A DNA stretch of 39,792 bases, taken from the NCBI GenBank assembly GCA_013289065.1, contig JABDAP010000016.1, forward strand, positions 815 to 40,606. Reading direction: 5' to 3'. Made by a program: the position numbers and the translations under genes. The DNA comes from Bacteroidota bacterium. GTDB lineage: Bacteria; Bacteroidota; Bacteroidia; Chitinophagales; Chitinophagaceae. The notes under the pieces were generated by a model. The model was given only the letters and a program-made list of their open reading frames with translations. It was not told the origin of the DNA and searched no databases. The stretch's first letter is position 1, and every line of letters begins with the position of its first letter. Shown in pieces: positions 16,937 through 24,973 of this stretch.

Positions 16937-16986
16937 AGGCTGGAAGCCTTGTTATAGTAGTCACTCGGCAGAGCCGAGCGACTACT
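16937..16986. repeat. Hairpin pair in a convergent intergenic gap
   Basis: A 5-bp hairpin (16937-16949) is followed by a 14-bp stem with one mismatch (16956-16969 with 16973-16986, loop AGA). It lies between two converging stop codons. There is no T-run, so termination is possible but not clear. Confidence 0.6.
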
Positions 16987-16996
16987 GCTGCTGCCG

Positions 16997-17791
16997 TTAC
17001 TGCACAATTATATCAAACGTACACGTCTCGCCACCCAATGGATGCGGGCCGATGATCTCAGTAAGAAATGTGGTAGTGCCTTGTGCCAATGGCGTTCCGG
17101 TTCCGGTCATATAAATATATTGGTAGCCTGTTGTGGTAAATACACCTGTTCCATAGAACATCATTCCATTTAATGTTTGGGTAGAGATCGCATAACTTCC
17201 TGCATACGTAGCATAAATATGTATGGCAACTGTGTTGGCTGTAGTTAACGGCTGGCCCATAACTGCATTACCCATTACTTTATGCACCGCACAGGAATGA
17301 TCATAATCCGATTCCAGTACATAAGTGCCCGGAACGCCCGGCGGCTGTACGCTTACGGGTATGGTACAACTTGAATTGCTGCCTGATAATTTGAATGTAA
17401 GGTTCTGCGCCACATCCGGTGAACCATTTCCCTGTAATGAAATTACATTGATACCCGTATCTGTAAAAACGCCCGATGCTGCGAAAGTGATGTTGTCAAC
17501 CGTATCTGTTGTAAGTGTGTAACTGCCGGGCGATTTCACATCAACAAGTACGCGAACAGAATTGCTTGCATCCAATCCTTTTGCCGCAACGTATGAACCA
17601 TTCAATATGGCGCTCATACAACTGTTTGGCGTGCCGGGCAAAGTATACGAAGCGATAAGCTGTGGCGGAGTAGTTCCGGTTCCGCCGGATGAAGTGGGTT
17701 GATTGCCCCCTTCATAACTATATTCTTTTGCACAGGTACTGCAAAGAAATAAGTATATCAACAATATAAAAGCGGGTTTGTTTTTTTTCAT
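16997..17791 (-). CDS. Lipoprotein with two tandem Ig-like modules
   Basis: The 264-residue protein begins with a lipoprotein-like signal (MKKNKPAFILLIYLFLCSTCAKEYSYEGG; acylated Cys probably C17 or C20). After a Gly/Thr-rich spacer there are two homologous modules of about 90 residues (about 57-150 and 165-264). Each begins with Cys, has GSY near the middle, then a F-x-x-x-G-V-F-T-x-T-G turn, a GxGxP loop and a final C-T-x-x-I-x-V strand. The paired Cys suggests a disulfide per module. The pattern fits an outer-membrane surface lipoprotein of unknown role. It follows hutG on the same strand, separated by a GC-rich inverted repeat. Confidence 0.7.
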   Translation of the reverse strand: MKKNKPAFILLIYLFLCSTCAKEYSYEGGNQPTSSGGTGTTPPQLIASYTLPGTPNSCMSAILNGSYVAAKGLDASNSVRVLVDVKSPGSYTLTTDTVDNITFAASGVFTDTGINVISLQGNGSPDVAQNLTFKLSGSNSSCTIPVSVQPPGVPGTYVLESDYDHSCAVHKVMGNAVMGQPLTTANTVAIHIYATYAGSYAISTQTLNGMMFYGTGVFTTTGYQYIYMTGTGTPLAQGTTTFLTEIIGPHPLGGETCTFDIIVQ

Positions 17792-17818
17792 AAATAATCG
17801 AATAGTTATCCTTTCTAC

Positions 17819-17863
17819 CCCCGCCCCTGAAGGGGAGTTTTGATTTCCTCTTCAGGGGCGGGG
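17819..17863. repeat. GC-rich inverted repeat between hutG and the lipoprotein gene
   Basis: Perfect 14-bp arms, CCCCGCCCCTGAAG (17819-17832) and its complement (17850-17863), enclose a 17-nt loop. It lacks a T-run on either strand, so it looks like a dispersed repeat rather than a simple terminator. Confidence 0.8.
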
Positions 17864-17878
17864 CAATAAAAAATATTT

Positions 17879-18934
17879 TTATCCCTCAGCCATCATCCCT
17901 TTTACAAAATCACTAACCAGGTAACTGATCATCTTACCTGTGCTGTTATTGGTTCTGCCATCGGCTAATTTTGTTGCGCCCTCACAGATATGTAAATAAG
18001 CCACTTTACTATCTGCTGCGGTAAAACTGATGTATTGCCTTGCATGGTTTACTGTAATGCCAACAGGGCTCGATGCACTGCTCAATGCATTTTCGATACA
18101 GTCAAGATCCAGTTCTACACCGCAAAGCGTATCGCCGGTAAATTCAGTGGCATGGCCAACCGCCTGTAAGAATGTTCGTTTTTCATGCAGGAAAATATCT
18201 TCATACGTAATGCAATCGATAAAAGGATTGTTTACCATATCCATCCATACATTCTGCGGTAAATAATTTTCGTGTAAACCCAGCACGCAATATTTTTCGA
18301 GGTAGCCATCTGCTTCAGCGTAACTGAAACCGTTGCCGCTATGCCGCCCTTCCATCGGCCTGAAATCGGCATGTGCATCGAGGTTAACTGCATTGATCTG
18401 CGCAAGCGGAATTACGCCGGCTTTATAAAACCCTTTCGCCGCTCCCTTGATACAGGGATAAGAATTATTATGCCCGCCGCCGATCACGATCGGTATCTTT
18501 TTATTTTGGGTGATGATATGAATGAGTTGCTCCACTTCATCATCTATTGCATTTACTGCATGACGGTAAGCAGCCAGTTTTTCATCAAACCCATGCGCAT
18601 TTTCTTCGATCAGTTTTTCCATATCGGAAAAATCAAAATGGCCGAGTAATAAAATATTGCCGCCCTCAAAAAAATCATTGCTCTGGATATTGAGAAAAGA
18701 TTGCAGGAATGAAAGCCACGCAGAATCTGTTCCGCCAATTCCCATATTCGCTTTTACACCAATGTCTTCGGGAATACCCACCAGCACAAAGGAAGCAGGC
18801 GAATGTTGTATGGACTCTTCGAGTTTGGAAGGATCGGCAATTACCTGTAACCGTTCGCCCAACTTTGTTTCAAAACGCCGGATACGTGTAAGCGACAATA
18901 CATCATGCTTATTGTAAAACTTGAAATGGCTCAT
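17879..18934 (-). CDS. hutG: Formimidoylglutamase (arginase family)
   Basis: The 351-residue protein belongs to the arginase/agmatinase/formimidoylglutamase family of Mn enzymes. Metal ligands are visible: H155 in GGGHNNSYP, D186, H188 and D190 in NLDAHADFR, and D276 and D278 in ELDLD. It probably converts N-formimidoyl-glutamate to glutamate and formamide, the last step of one histidine-degradation route. The specific assignment over arginase rests on hutI immediately upstream (60-nt gap, same strand) and on family appearance. hutH and hutU are not in the window. Confidence 0.85.
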   Translation of the reverse strand: MSHFKFYNKHDVLSLTRIRRFETKLGERLQVIADPSKLEESIQHSPASFVLVGIPEDIGVKANMGIGGTDSAWLSFLQSFLNIQSNDFFEGGNILLLGHFDFSDMEKLIEENAHGFDEKLAAYRHAVNAIDDEVEQLIHIITQNKKIPIVIGGGHNNSYPCIKGAAKGFYKAGVIPLAQINAVNLDAHADFRPMEGRHSGNGFSYAEADGYLEKYCVLGLHENYLPQNVWMDMVNNPFIDCITYEDIFLHEKRTFLQAVGHATEFTGDTLCGVELDLDCIENALSSASSPVGITVNHARQYISFTAADSKVAYLHICEGATKLADGRTNNSTGKMISYLVSDFVKGMMAEG

Positions 18935-18994
18935 ATGGCGCTGTTTAGCTGAAACATGGAAGATGGATGCAATCGGCCTTACAGGATAAATATA

Positions 18995-20236
18995 CTAAAT
19001 AAACGCGCCATTGATCATCACTTTTTCGATGAGGTTCGAACCAAAAGCATACGGCAGGTAAGCGATAGATGGAATGGGTTTGGTGAAAATAAGATTGGCC
19101 CTTTTACCAATAGTGATACTGCCCAGTTCCTGTTCCATTTCCATTGCATAAGCGCCATTCAGCGTAGCCGCATTAATGGCTTCTTCCGGCATCATTTTCA
19201 TTTGTATGCAGCTCATGGAAACAACAAGGTTCATATTGCCGCTGGGACTTGAACCGGGATTAAGATCAGATGCAATGGCAATAGCACAACCCTGATCCAG
19301 CAAGGCCCTGGCGGGTTGAAAAGGCATCCGTAAAAAGAATGCAGCAGTTGGCAATAATGTGCCAATGGTATCGGATGAAGCAAGTGTTTTGATGGCATCA
19401 TCATCCATTGTTTCCAGGTGGTCAACCGATATGGCGCCAAGTGCAACACCAACCTGTGTACCGCCGGATAAATTTAATTGATTGGCATGGATCTTTGGTT
19501 TTAACCCAACTGCCATTCCTGCGCGGCAAATGGTTTCTGTTTCTTCAGCACTGAAAAATCCATCCTCGCAAAACACATCTATATAATCAGCCAGTTTTTC
19601 TGATGCGATCTGCGGCAGCATTTCACGAATGATCATATCAATATAACCGGCATGGTCTTTTGTAAAATGTATGGGATAAGTGTGTGCACCAAGAAATGTT
19701 GCTTTAACAGGTATCGGCGATATTTCTTTTAAACGTTTGATCACGCGCAGCATTTTCAACTCCCCTTCCACATTCAAACCATAACCGCTTTTTATCTCAA
19801 TGGCGCCTGTTCCCAGTTTTATTAATTCCTGTAAACGTTTCCATGCCTGTTCAAACAAAATATCTTCACTTGTATCATTCAGTTTTCGTGCAGAGTTTAA
19901 AATGCCGCCGCCTTTTGCAGCGATCTCTGCATAACTCAATCCTTTTATCTTATCAACAAACTCTTCTTCCCTGCTTGCTGCAAATACAAGATGTGTATGG
20001 CTGTCGCACCAGGTAGGTAATACAGATGATCCTTTAGCATCAAGTATTTCAGATGATGGATGATCGGTGTCGGATGAAAGGCCTTTCATTTGCCCGTATC
20101 CTGCTATCAACCCATTTTCAATCCTGATGAATGCATTTTCAATAACCGGAAGTTCCGCCATTTCTTTCCCGCGCAGCAGCGAATGTTTTTCGCGCACATT
20201 TATCAGCTGGCGGATGTTGGTGACCAATACATTCAT
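18995..20236 (-). CDS. hutI: Imidazolonepropionase
   Basis: The 413-residue amidohydrolase opens the imidazolone ring to give N-formimidoyl-glutamate in histidine degradation. Metal-binding and catalytic motifs of the family are present: CDSHTHLVFAASREEEF (HxH near residue 80), EIKSGYGL, FLGAHTYP, DVFCEDGFF, HANQLNLSGG and SDLNPGSSP with the terminal metal-binding Asp. Length is typical (about 405-415). The ATG at 20234-20236 leads the hutI-hutG unit. The upstream spacer holds a family A inverted repeat; a TAATTTG sequence just upstream is one base short of the -7 consensus, so I do not call a promoter. Confidence 0.94.
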   Translation of the reverse strand: MNVLVTNIRQLINVREKHSLLRGKEMAELPVIENAFIRIENGLIAGYGQMKGLSSDTDHPSSEILDAKGSSVLPTWCDSHTHLVFAASREEEFVDKIKGLSYAEIAAKGGGILNSARKLNDTSEDILFEQAWKRLQELIKLGTGAIEIKSGYGLNVEGELKMLRVIKRLKEISPIPVKATFLGAHTYPIHFTKDHAGYIDMIIREMLPQIASEKLADYIDVFCEDGFFSAEETETICRAGMAVGLKPKIHANQLNLSGGTQVGVALGAISVDHLETMDDDAIKTLASSDTIGTLLPTAAFFLRMPFQPARALLDQGCAIAIASDLNPGSSPSGNMNLVVSMSCIQMKMMPEEAINAATLNGAYAMEMEQELGSITIGKRANLIFTKPIPSIAYLPYAFGSNLIEKVMINGAFI

Positions 20237-20276
20237 AAAAGCAAATTAGACAGATTCTGATGAATGAACAATGTTA

Positions 20277-20396
20277 ATCAGTAATTAGTAGTTAGTAATT
20301 AATAATTAAAACCCATGACTGAAAGTTCCTGGTTCGCGGATCAAAGCTATCTTCGGATCTTAAGATTTAATTACTAATTATTAATTCCTGATTAAT
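20277..20396. repeat. AT-rich inverted repeat, family A, copy 3 (degenerate)
   Basis: The left arm (about 20277-20310) and right arm (about 20366-20396) are imperfect complements made of the same TTAGTAATTAG words; the right arm looks about 7 nt shorter, with about 55 nt of unrelated sequence between. The right arm ends at the TTG start of the CrtA-like gene, and hutI starts 40 nt from the left arm. Confidence 0.65.
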
Positions 20397-21116
20397 TTGT
20401 TCTGCACACTAACCATTGCACGTTACCCCAAATGGCTCGGCTGGGCAGGTTTTTTGTCGATGGCGATATTCAGGCTGCCATTGGCATGGAATAAAGGGAT
20501 CAGTTTCTGGAAACTCATGGGCACCGGTAAGAACGGAACATTTGATATTGTTCCTGATTGGCGGCAGTGGGCGGTTTTGATAGTTAAAAGTGAAGAGTTA
20601 ATAGTTAAAAGTGATCCCACTATTAACTCTTCACTTTTAACTATTAACTTCTTGACCTCCTGGTTCAGATTCTTCCGTTGTGAAACATGGACACTCGAAC
20701 TCGAACCCATCGAAGGACATGGTACATGGGATGGAAAGAAATGTTTTGGCGAATTGCCAAGGCAAACTGATCACGAAGGAATGATCGCAGTATTAACAAG
20801 GGCAACCATCCGCATCAGCAAACTCCGCAGTTTCTGGAAAAATGTAGACGGGGTTGCCGGCCAAATGGAAAAGGCCGATGGCTTTATCACTTCATTAGGC
20901 ATTGGTGAAGTTCCTTTTATCAAACAGGCCACATTCAGTACCTGGGAAAGCAAAGAACACATGAAACAATTTGCTTACAATATGCGCGAACATGCAGAAG
21001 TGATCCGCAAAACCCGGCAGGAAAACTGGTATAGTGAAGATATGTTTGTACGTTTTAAAATACTCGGTTCATATGGCAGCCTGCATGGTAAAAACCTTTT
21101 GGAAAGAAAATTGTAA
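20397..21116 (+). CDS. CrtA-like (spheroidene monooxygenase family) protein with an in-frame palindromic insertion
   Basis: The 239-residue protein resembles Bacteroidota relatives of spheroidene monooxygenase: TLTIARYPKWL, FWKLMGTGKNGTFD, WTLELEPIEGHGTWDGK, ATIRISKLRSFWKNV, GIGEVPFIKQATFSTWESK and ENWYSEDMFVRF. CrtA oxidises carotenoids in phototrophs; the role of these relatives is unknown and no carotenoid genes are nearby. No ATG fits: an in-frame stop at 20382-20384 leaves TTG at 20397 (or ATT/CTG just before) as the only starts, though the N-terminus there looks nearly complete. Residues 62-83 are encoded by a perfect inverted repeat in a region where the family is variable. The rest is uninterrupted, so the gene may still be functional. 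Confidence 0.75.
   Translation: MFCTLTIARYPKWLGWAGFLSMAIFRLPLAWNKGISFWKLMGTGKNGTFDIVPDWRQWAVLIVKSEELIVKSDPTINSSLLTINFLTSWFRFFRCETWTLELEPIEGHGTWDGKKCFGELPRQTDHEGMIAVLTRATIRISKLRSFWKNVDGVAGQMEKADGFITSLGIGEVPFIKQATFSTWESKEHMKQFAYNMREHAEVIRKTRQENWYSEDMFVRFKILGSYGSLHGKNLLERKL
20580..20644. repeat. Family C inverted repeat inside a coding region
   Basis: Perfect 26-bp arms (20580-20605 and 20619-20644) enclose a 13-nt loop; three further outer pairs form if one G-T wobble is allowed. The word GTTAAAAGTGA occurs twice in the left half. The element lies in the CrtA-like gene in its only frame free of stop codons. Confidence 0.93.
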
Positions 21117-21274
21117 TTTGCAGATAGTTCCATGAATCATTGTTCAACCATATCATTTATCACAGCACATTTTGCATGGATGTATCGCGGGCTGAACCCG
21201 ATGCCCGACCATTAAGTAGCTGCTGCCCGCATTTGTTCATCACCGCATTCATTCTCTAAAGCCAATTATTATTT

Positions 21275-22714
21275 ATGGATAATAAATTATCTGTAAGCTC
21301 CGAAATAGGAACCTTAAAACGTTTATTGGTGCATAGCCCCGACAGTGGTTTGGGAAAGGTAGTGCCATCTAAAGCGCAGGACTGGTTATTTGAAGACATT
21401 GTTCATCTCGATACGATCCGACGCGGTGAATATGATTATTATACCAAGATTCTGCTCTATTTTCTCGATCCCGAAAAAATAAAAGGAAAACTCGCTGCAA
21501 TTGATGCACCCGAAGCCGGCCGTAATTTTTATAAACCAGACAGCAAAGAATTCTTTGCATCAGATAAAGTGATCGAGCTGGAATGGTTGCTGGCTGAGGT
21601 TCTGGCAAACAAGGATATTCATTCAAAACTGGTTGCATCAGTAAGTGCGATTGAAGGTTGTACCTATGAAGTGCAGAATGAGCTGCAGCGTTACACACCT
21701 GTTGAACTGGCAAAAACGTTTGTGTCGGGCACTTCTGTCAAACGGGAATTATTATTTGCACCTATTCCCAATTTTATATTCACCCGCGATCTCGGCATTA
21801 CCATCAAAGATCATGTACTGTTGAACAAACCCGCTAAAAAAGCACGCACACGCGAGGCCCTGCTTACAAAATATATCTTCTTCCATCATCCTTTATTTTC
21901 AGCTTACCGGCATAATATTATTGAACTGGCAGATTCGAGCCATAGTTTTTTATTACCCAAAGAAGACGATGACCGCAAAGTAACCTTAGAAGGCGGCGAC
22001 ATCATGGTAGTAAGCGATGATCACCTGCTGGTGGGCGTTAGTGAACGGACTTCTTCCGAAGCCGCGGTCCGTATTACCAATATGATCTTTGAAAAGGGAT
22101 TGATGAGTAAGGTCACTATCGTTAAGATACCGAAGAAAAGGGATTACATGCATATCGATACAGTATTTACACAGGTAAAAAAAGATGTGTGGGTAATGCT
22201 CGGCAATTTTTCCCGCAAAGCCGTGATGCGTGAAGATGAAGATGTGATCGAACGCATACTCGAAATAAAAAAAGAAGAGAAGATAAAAATTTTGCAGTTC
22301 CATAAAAGATCTCCCGCCAACCCTGTTGTATTTGAAAGCCTGGAAGATCTGCTCACCGACATAAGTAAAACAGATCTCGGTTGCAAAAACGAAGTAAAGT
22401 TTATTTACTCCGGTAATAACGAGTTCCCGTATAATGCCCGCGAACAATGGACGGATTCCTGCAACCTGCTCGCATTAAAAGAAGGGGTTGTACTGGGATA
22501 TGACAGAAATGATAAAACAACAGAAGCATTTAAAAATGCAGGCTTCGCCATTATCCATGTAAAAGAATTGTTGCAGGAACTGGAGAATGGAACGGTGCAG
22601 GTTGATCATATATCAGACACACTGATCCTGATGCCATCAGCAGAATTATCGCGCGCACGCGGTGGTTTTCATTGCATGAGTATGCCGCTGTGCCGCGAAT
22701 CTTTGAACAAATAA
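21275..22714 (+). CDS. Arginine deiminase-like guanidino-group hydrolase
   Basis: The 479-residue protein keeps the catalytic set of arginine deiminases: D172 in FTRD, E239 and D242 in EGGD, H293 and D295 in MHIDTVFT, and nucleophile C467 in GGFHCMSMP. The N-terminus (SEIGTLKRLLVHSPDSGLGKVVP) is also typical. The expected reaction is arginine to citrulline plus ammonia. It is about 70 residues longer than classical ArcA (about 410), with extra sequence around residues 60-105, so substrate choice could differ. The ctlX-like gene follows after 39 nt, with no ornithine carbamoyltransferase or carbamate kinase, unlike the classical ADI operon. Confidence 0.82.
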   Translation: MDNKLSVSSEIGTLKRLLVHSPDSGLGKVVPSKAQDWLFEDIVHLDTIRRGEYDYYTKILLYFLDPEKIKGKLAAIDAPEAGRNFYKPDSKEFFASDKVIELEWLLAEVLANKDIHSKLVASVSAIEGCTYEVQNELQRYTPVELAKTFVSGTSVKRELLFAPIPNFIFTRDLGITIKDHVLLNKPAKKARTREALLTKYIFFHHPLFSAYRHNIIELADSSHSFLLPKEDDDRKVTLEGGDIMVVSDDHLLVGVSERTSSEAAVRITNMIFEKGLMSKVTIVKIPKKRDYMHIDTVFTQVKKDVWVMLGNFSRKAVMREDEDVIERILEIKKEEKIKILQFHKRSPANPVVFESLEDLLTDISKTDLGCKNEVKFIYSGNNEFPYNAREQWTDSCNLLALKEGVVLGYDRNDKTTEAFKNAGFAIIHVKELLQELENGTVQVDHISDTLILMPSAELSRARGGFHCMSMPLCRESLNK

Positions 22715-22753
22715 TCAGTAATAAGCTAATTACCATTACCGCAACGCTTATAA

Positions 22754-23668
22754 ATGCAACATACCTCATACATATTGATGATCAAACCCGTACAATTTGA
22801 TTTCAATGCGGAAACCGCCGTGAACAATAGTTTTCAGGTAAGGTCTGCAGATAATGCCGTGCAAATAAAAGCGGTAAATGAGTTTGACGATTTTATTGAT
22901 GCGCTCAGAAAAAATGATATCGATGTTACCGTGATCGAAGACACACCCGAACCACATACACCCGATTCTGTTTTTCCAAATAACTGGATCTCCTTTCACG
23001 ATGATACTGTGGTACTCTACCCCATGTTTGCCGAAAACAGGCGGATGGAAAGAAAACAACATGTATTGGAAATTATGAAACAAAAATTCGATATCGATAA
23101 GACCATCGATCTCACACACTACGAAACGGAAAATATTTTTCTGGAAGGAACCGGCAGTATGGTTCTCGACAGGGAAAATAAAATTGCATACGCCTGTTTA
23201 TCGCCACGCACAAACAGAATGGTTCTGCAGGCATTTTGCAATAAGATGAAATATACACCTATGGCCTTTACGGCAGTTGATGAAGATCATCGTCCCATTT
23301 ATCACACGAATGTGATGATGTGCGTGGCGGATGCATTTGTGGTGATCTGTCTCAACAGTATTCCGGATACTTCAGAAAAAGAGAACGTGATCAATTCGAT
23401 CACACAAACCAACAAGCAGGTCATTCCGATCAGTTTTGAGCAAATGAATCATTTCGCAGGAAATATGTTGCAGGTACATAACCGCGAAGGAAAAAAATTC
23501 CTTGTAATGTCTTCGCAGGCATACCATAGTTTAACCACACAACAGATCAAACTGATCGAACAGTTCAATTCAATCATTCATTCCGATATCACCACTATCG
23601 AAACAAATGGAGGTGGCAGTGCAAGATGTATGATGGCAGAGGTTTTTTTGCCGATAAAAAAATTATAA
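22754..23668 (+). CDS. ctlX: CtlX-like citrulline hydrolase (amidinotransferase-fold)
   Basis: The 304-residue protein has the pentein fold signature of guanidino/ureido-modifying enzymes: ILMIKPVQFDFNAETAVNN at the N-terminus, PDSVFPNNWIS (catalytic Asp region), EGTGSMVLDR, YHTNVMM (catalytic His) and the C-terminal nucleophile Cys in GGGSARCMMAEVFLP. This matches the family called citrulline utilisation hydrolase CtlX, which cleaves citrulline to ornithine, CO2 and ammonia. It follows an arginine deiminase-like gene by 39 nt on the same strand, so the two together could convert arginine to ornithine. The name is from family resemblance; dimethylarginine hydrolase activity is an alternative. 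Confidence 0.78.
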   Translation: MQHTSYILMIKPVQFDFNAETAVNNSFQVRSADNAVQIKAVNEFDDFIDALRKNDIDVTVIEDTPEPHTPDSVFPNNWISFHDDTVVLYPMFAENRRMERKQHVLEIMKQKFDIDKTIDLTHYETENIFLEGTGSMVLDRENKIAYACLSPRTNRMVLQAFCNKMKYTPMAFTAVDEDHRPIYHTNVMMCVADAFVVICLNSIPDTSEKENVINSITQTNKQVIPISFEQMNHFAGNMLQVHNREGKKFLVMSSQAYHSLTTQQIKLIEQFNSIIHSDITTIETNGGGSARCMMAEVFLPIKKL

Positions 23669-23835
23669 ATGTTAACACTAACATCTGTTAGCACATTGCA
23701 TAAAAAAAATCATTCACAGTCAATAGGCCATTGTTCATGCGCTATAGACTCTGCTTATCTTTTAAAAAAGATATACATCCATGTTGATATCGTCCTAACA
23801 AACGTTTGCAGAGCCGAACAACGAATCAACATAAC

Positions 23836-23865
23836 TTGGCATTTACTTTCAAATGCTTATTTTTG
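23836..23865 (+). promoter_or_regulatory. Promoter of pfkA-pyk
   Basis: TTGG (23836-23839), 18 nt and TATTTTTG (23858-23865) match the Bacteroidota consensus, about 80 nt before the pfkA ATG. The rest of the 279-nt spacer before pfkA holds nothing I recognise. Confidence 0.68.
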
Positions 23866-23947
23866 GAACTTGTGTAGTTGATACACATTGATTAGCGATT
23901 GGATTGCCGTTAATATTTCATGTTTTAAAGAAGACTGCTAAATCACA

Positions 23948-24934
23948 ATGTCTGCAAAAAAAGTAACGAAGATCGGTGTACTTACCTCAGGTGGCGATGC
24001 GCCGGGAATGAACGCCGCGATACGGGCCGTAGTACGAACAGGAATTTATCATGGATTGGAAATTTACGGCATTATGCGCGGTTACAGCGGCATGATCGAA
24101 GATGATATCTTTCAAATGAATTCCCGCTCTGTTGCCAACATCATTCAACGAGGCGGTACCATACTCAAAACTGCGCGCAGCAAAGAATTTTTTGAATACG
24201 AAGGCCGTAAAAAAGCATACGAGAACCTCAAAAGAAGAGGCATCGATTCTCTGGTCATTATCGGCGGCGACGGAAGCTTCCGAGGTGCACAGAAATTCAG
24301 TAATGAGTTTGATATTCCCTGTATCGGCCTTCCGGGCACGATCGATAAAGATATTGCCGGCAGCGATTTCACCATCGGCTTTGATACTGCCGTAAACACG
24401 GCCGTTGAAGCCATCGATAAGATCCGCGATACCGCCGATGCCCACGACCGTTTATTCATTGTTGAAGTGATGGGCCGCGATGCCGGATACATTGCATTAC
24501 ACAGCGGCATCGCAACCGGCGCAGAAAATATCCTGATCCCGGAAACAAAAACGGATATCGAAGAACTCATATCATCACTTACCGAAAAAGAAAAAAGAAA
24601 AAAACTTGTCAACCTCGTAGTTGTTGCCGAAGGCGATGAATTTGGCGGCGCCAATGAAATTGCGGCCATCATAAAACAAAGGCTGCCACAGGCTGATACG
24701 CGGGTTTGTATCCTCGGGCATATTCAACGCGGAGGCTCGCCTACCTGTCTCGACAGGCTCATCGCCAGCCGTATGGGTTACCACGCGGTGGAATGTTTAT
24801 TAATGGGCAAATACAATGTAATGGTAGGCATACTAAACAATAAACTTCACTATACGCCGCTGGATAAAGCAGTAAAAGCAAAACAGAAAATATCAGACGA
24901 CTGGTTCAAGATCGTAAAGATCCTTGCCAGTTAA
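23948..24934 (+). CDS. pfkA: ATP-dependent 6-phosphofructokinase
   Basis: The 328-residue cytoplasmic enzyme phosphorylates fructose 6-phosphate, the committed step of glycolysis. Motifs of the bacterial PfkA family are intact: LTSGGDAPGMNAAIRAVVR (ATP loop), GGDGSFRGA (the GGDGS form indicating ATP rather than pyrophosphate), GLPGTIDKDIAGSDFTIGFDTA with catalytic Asp, EVMGRDAGYIA and GHIQRGGSPTCLDR. Length is usual (about 320-330). Pyruvate kinase follows after 39 nt, so the two key glycolytic control enzymes are co-transcribed from the 23836 promoter. Confidence 0.97.
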   Translation: MSAKKVTKIGVLTSGGDAPGMNAAIRAVVRTGIYHGLEIYGIMRGYSGMIEDDIFQMNSRSVANIIQRGGTILKTARSKEFFEYEGRKKAYENLKRRGIDSLVIIGGDGSFRGAQKFSNEFDIPCIGLPGTIDKDIAGSDFTIGFDTAVNTAVEAIDKIRDTADAHDRLFIVEVMGRDAGYIALHSGIATGAENILIPETKTDIEELISSLTEKEKRKKLVNLVVVAEGDEFGGANEIAAIIKQRLPQADTRVCILGHIQRGGSPTCLDRLIASRMGYHAVECLLMGKYNVMVGILNNKLHYTPLDKAVKAKQKISDDWFKIVKILAS

Positions 24935-24973
24935 GAAATCATTATTCGATAAGCAATCCTAATCAAACCTACA

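Noticed and set aside
20580..20644. Considered as a transcription terminator inside the CrtA-like gene
   Set aside because: There is no T-run after the stem, and the coding frame continues intact through it with family similarity on both sides.
23669..23881. A 70-codon frame directly after ctlX
   Set aside because: It has no hydrophobic, basic or domain pattern, and the pfkA promoter (23836-23865) lies inside it.
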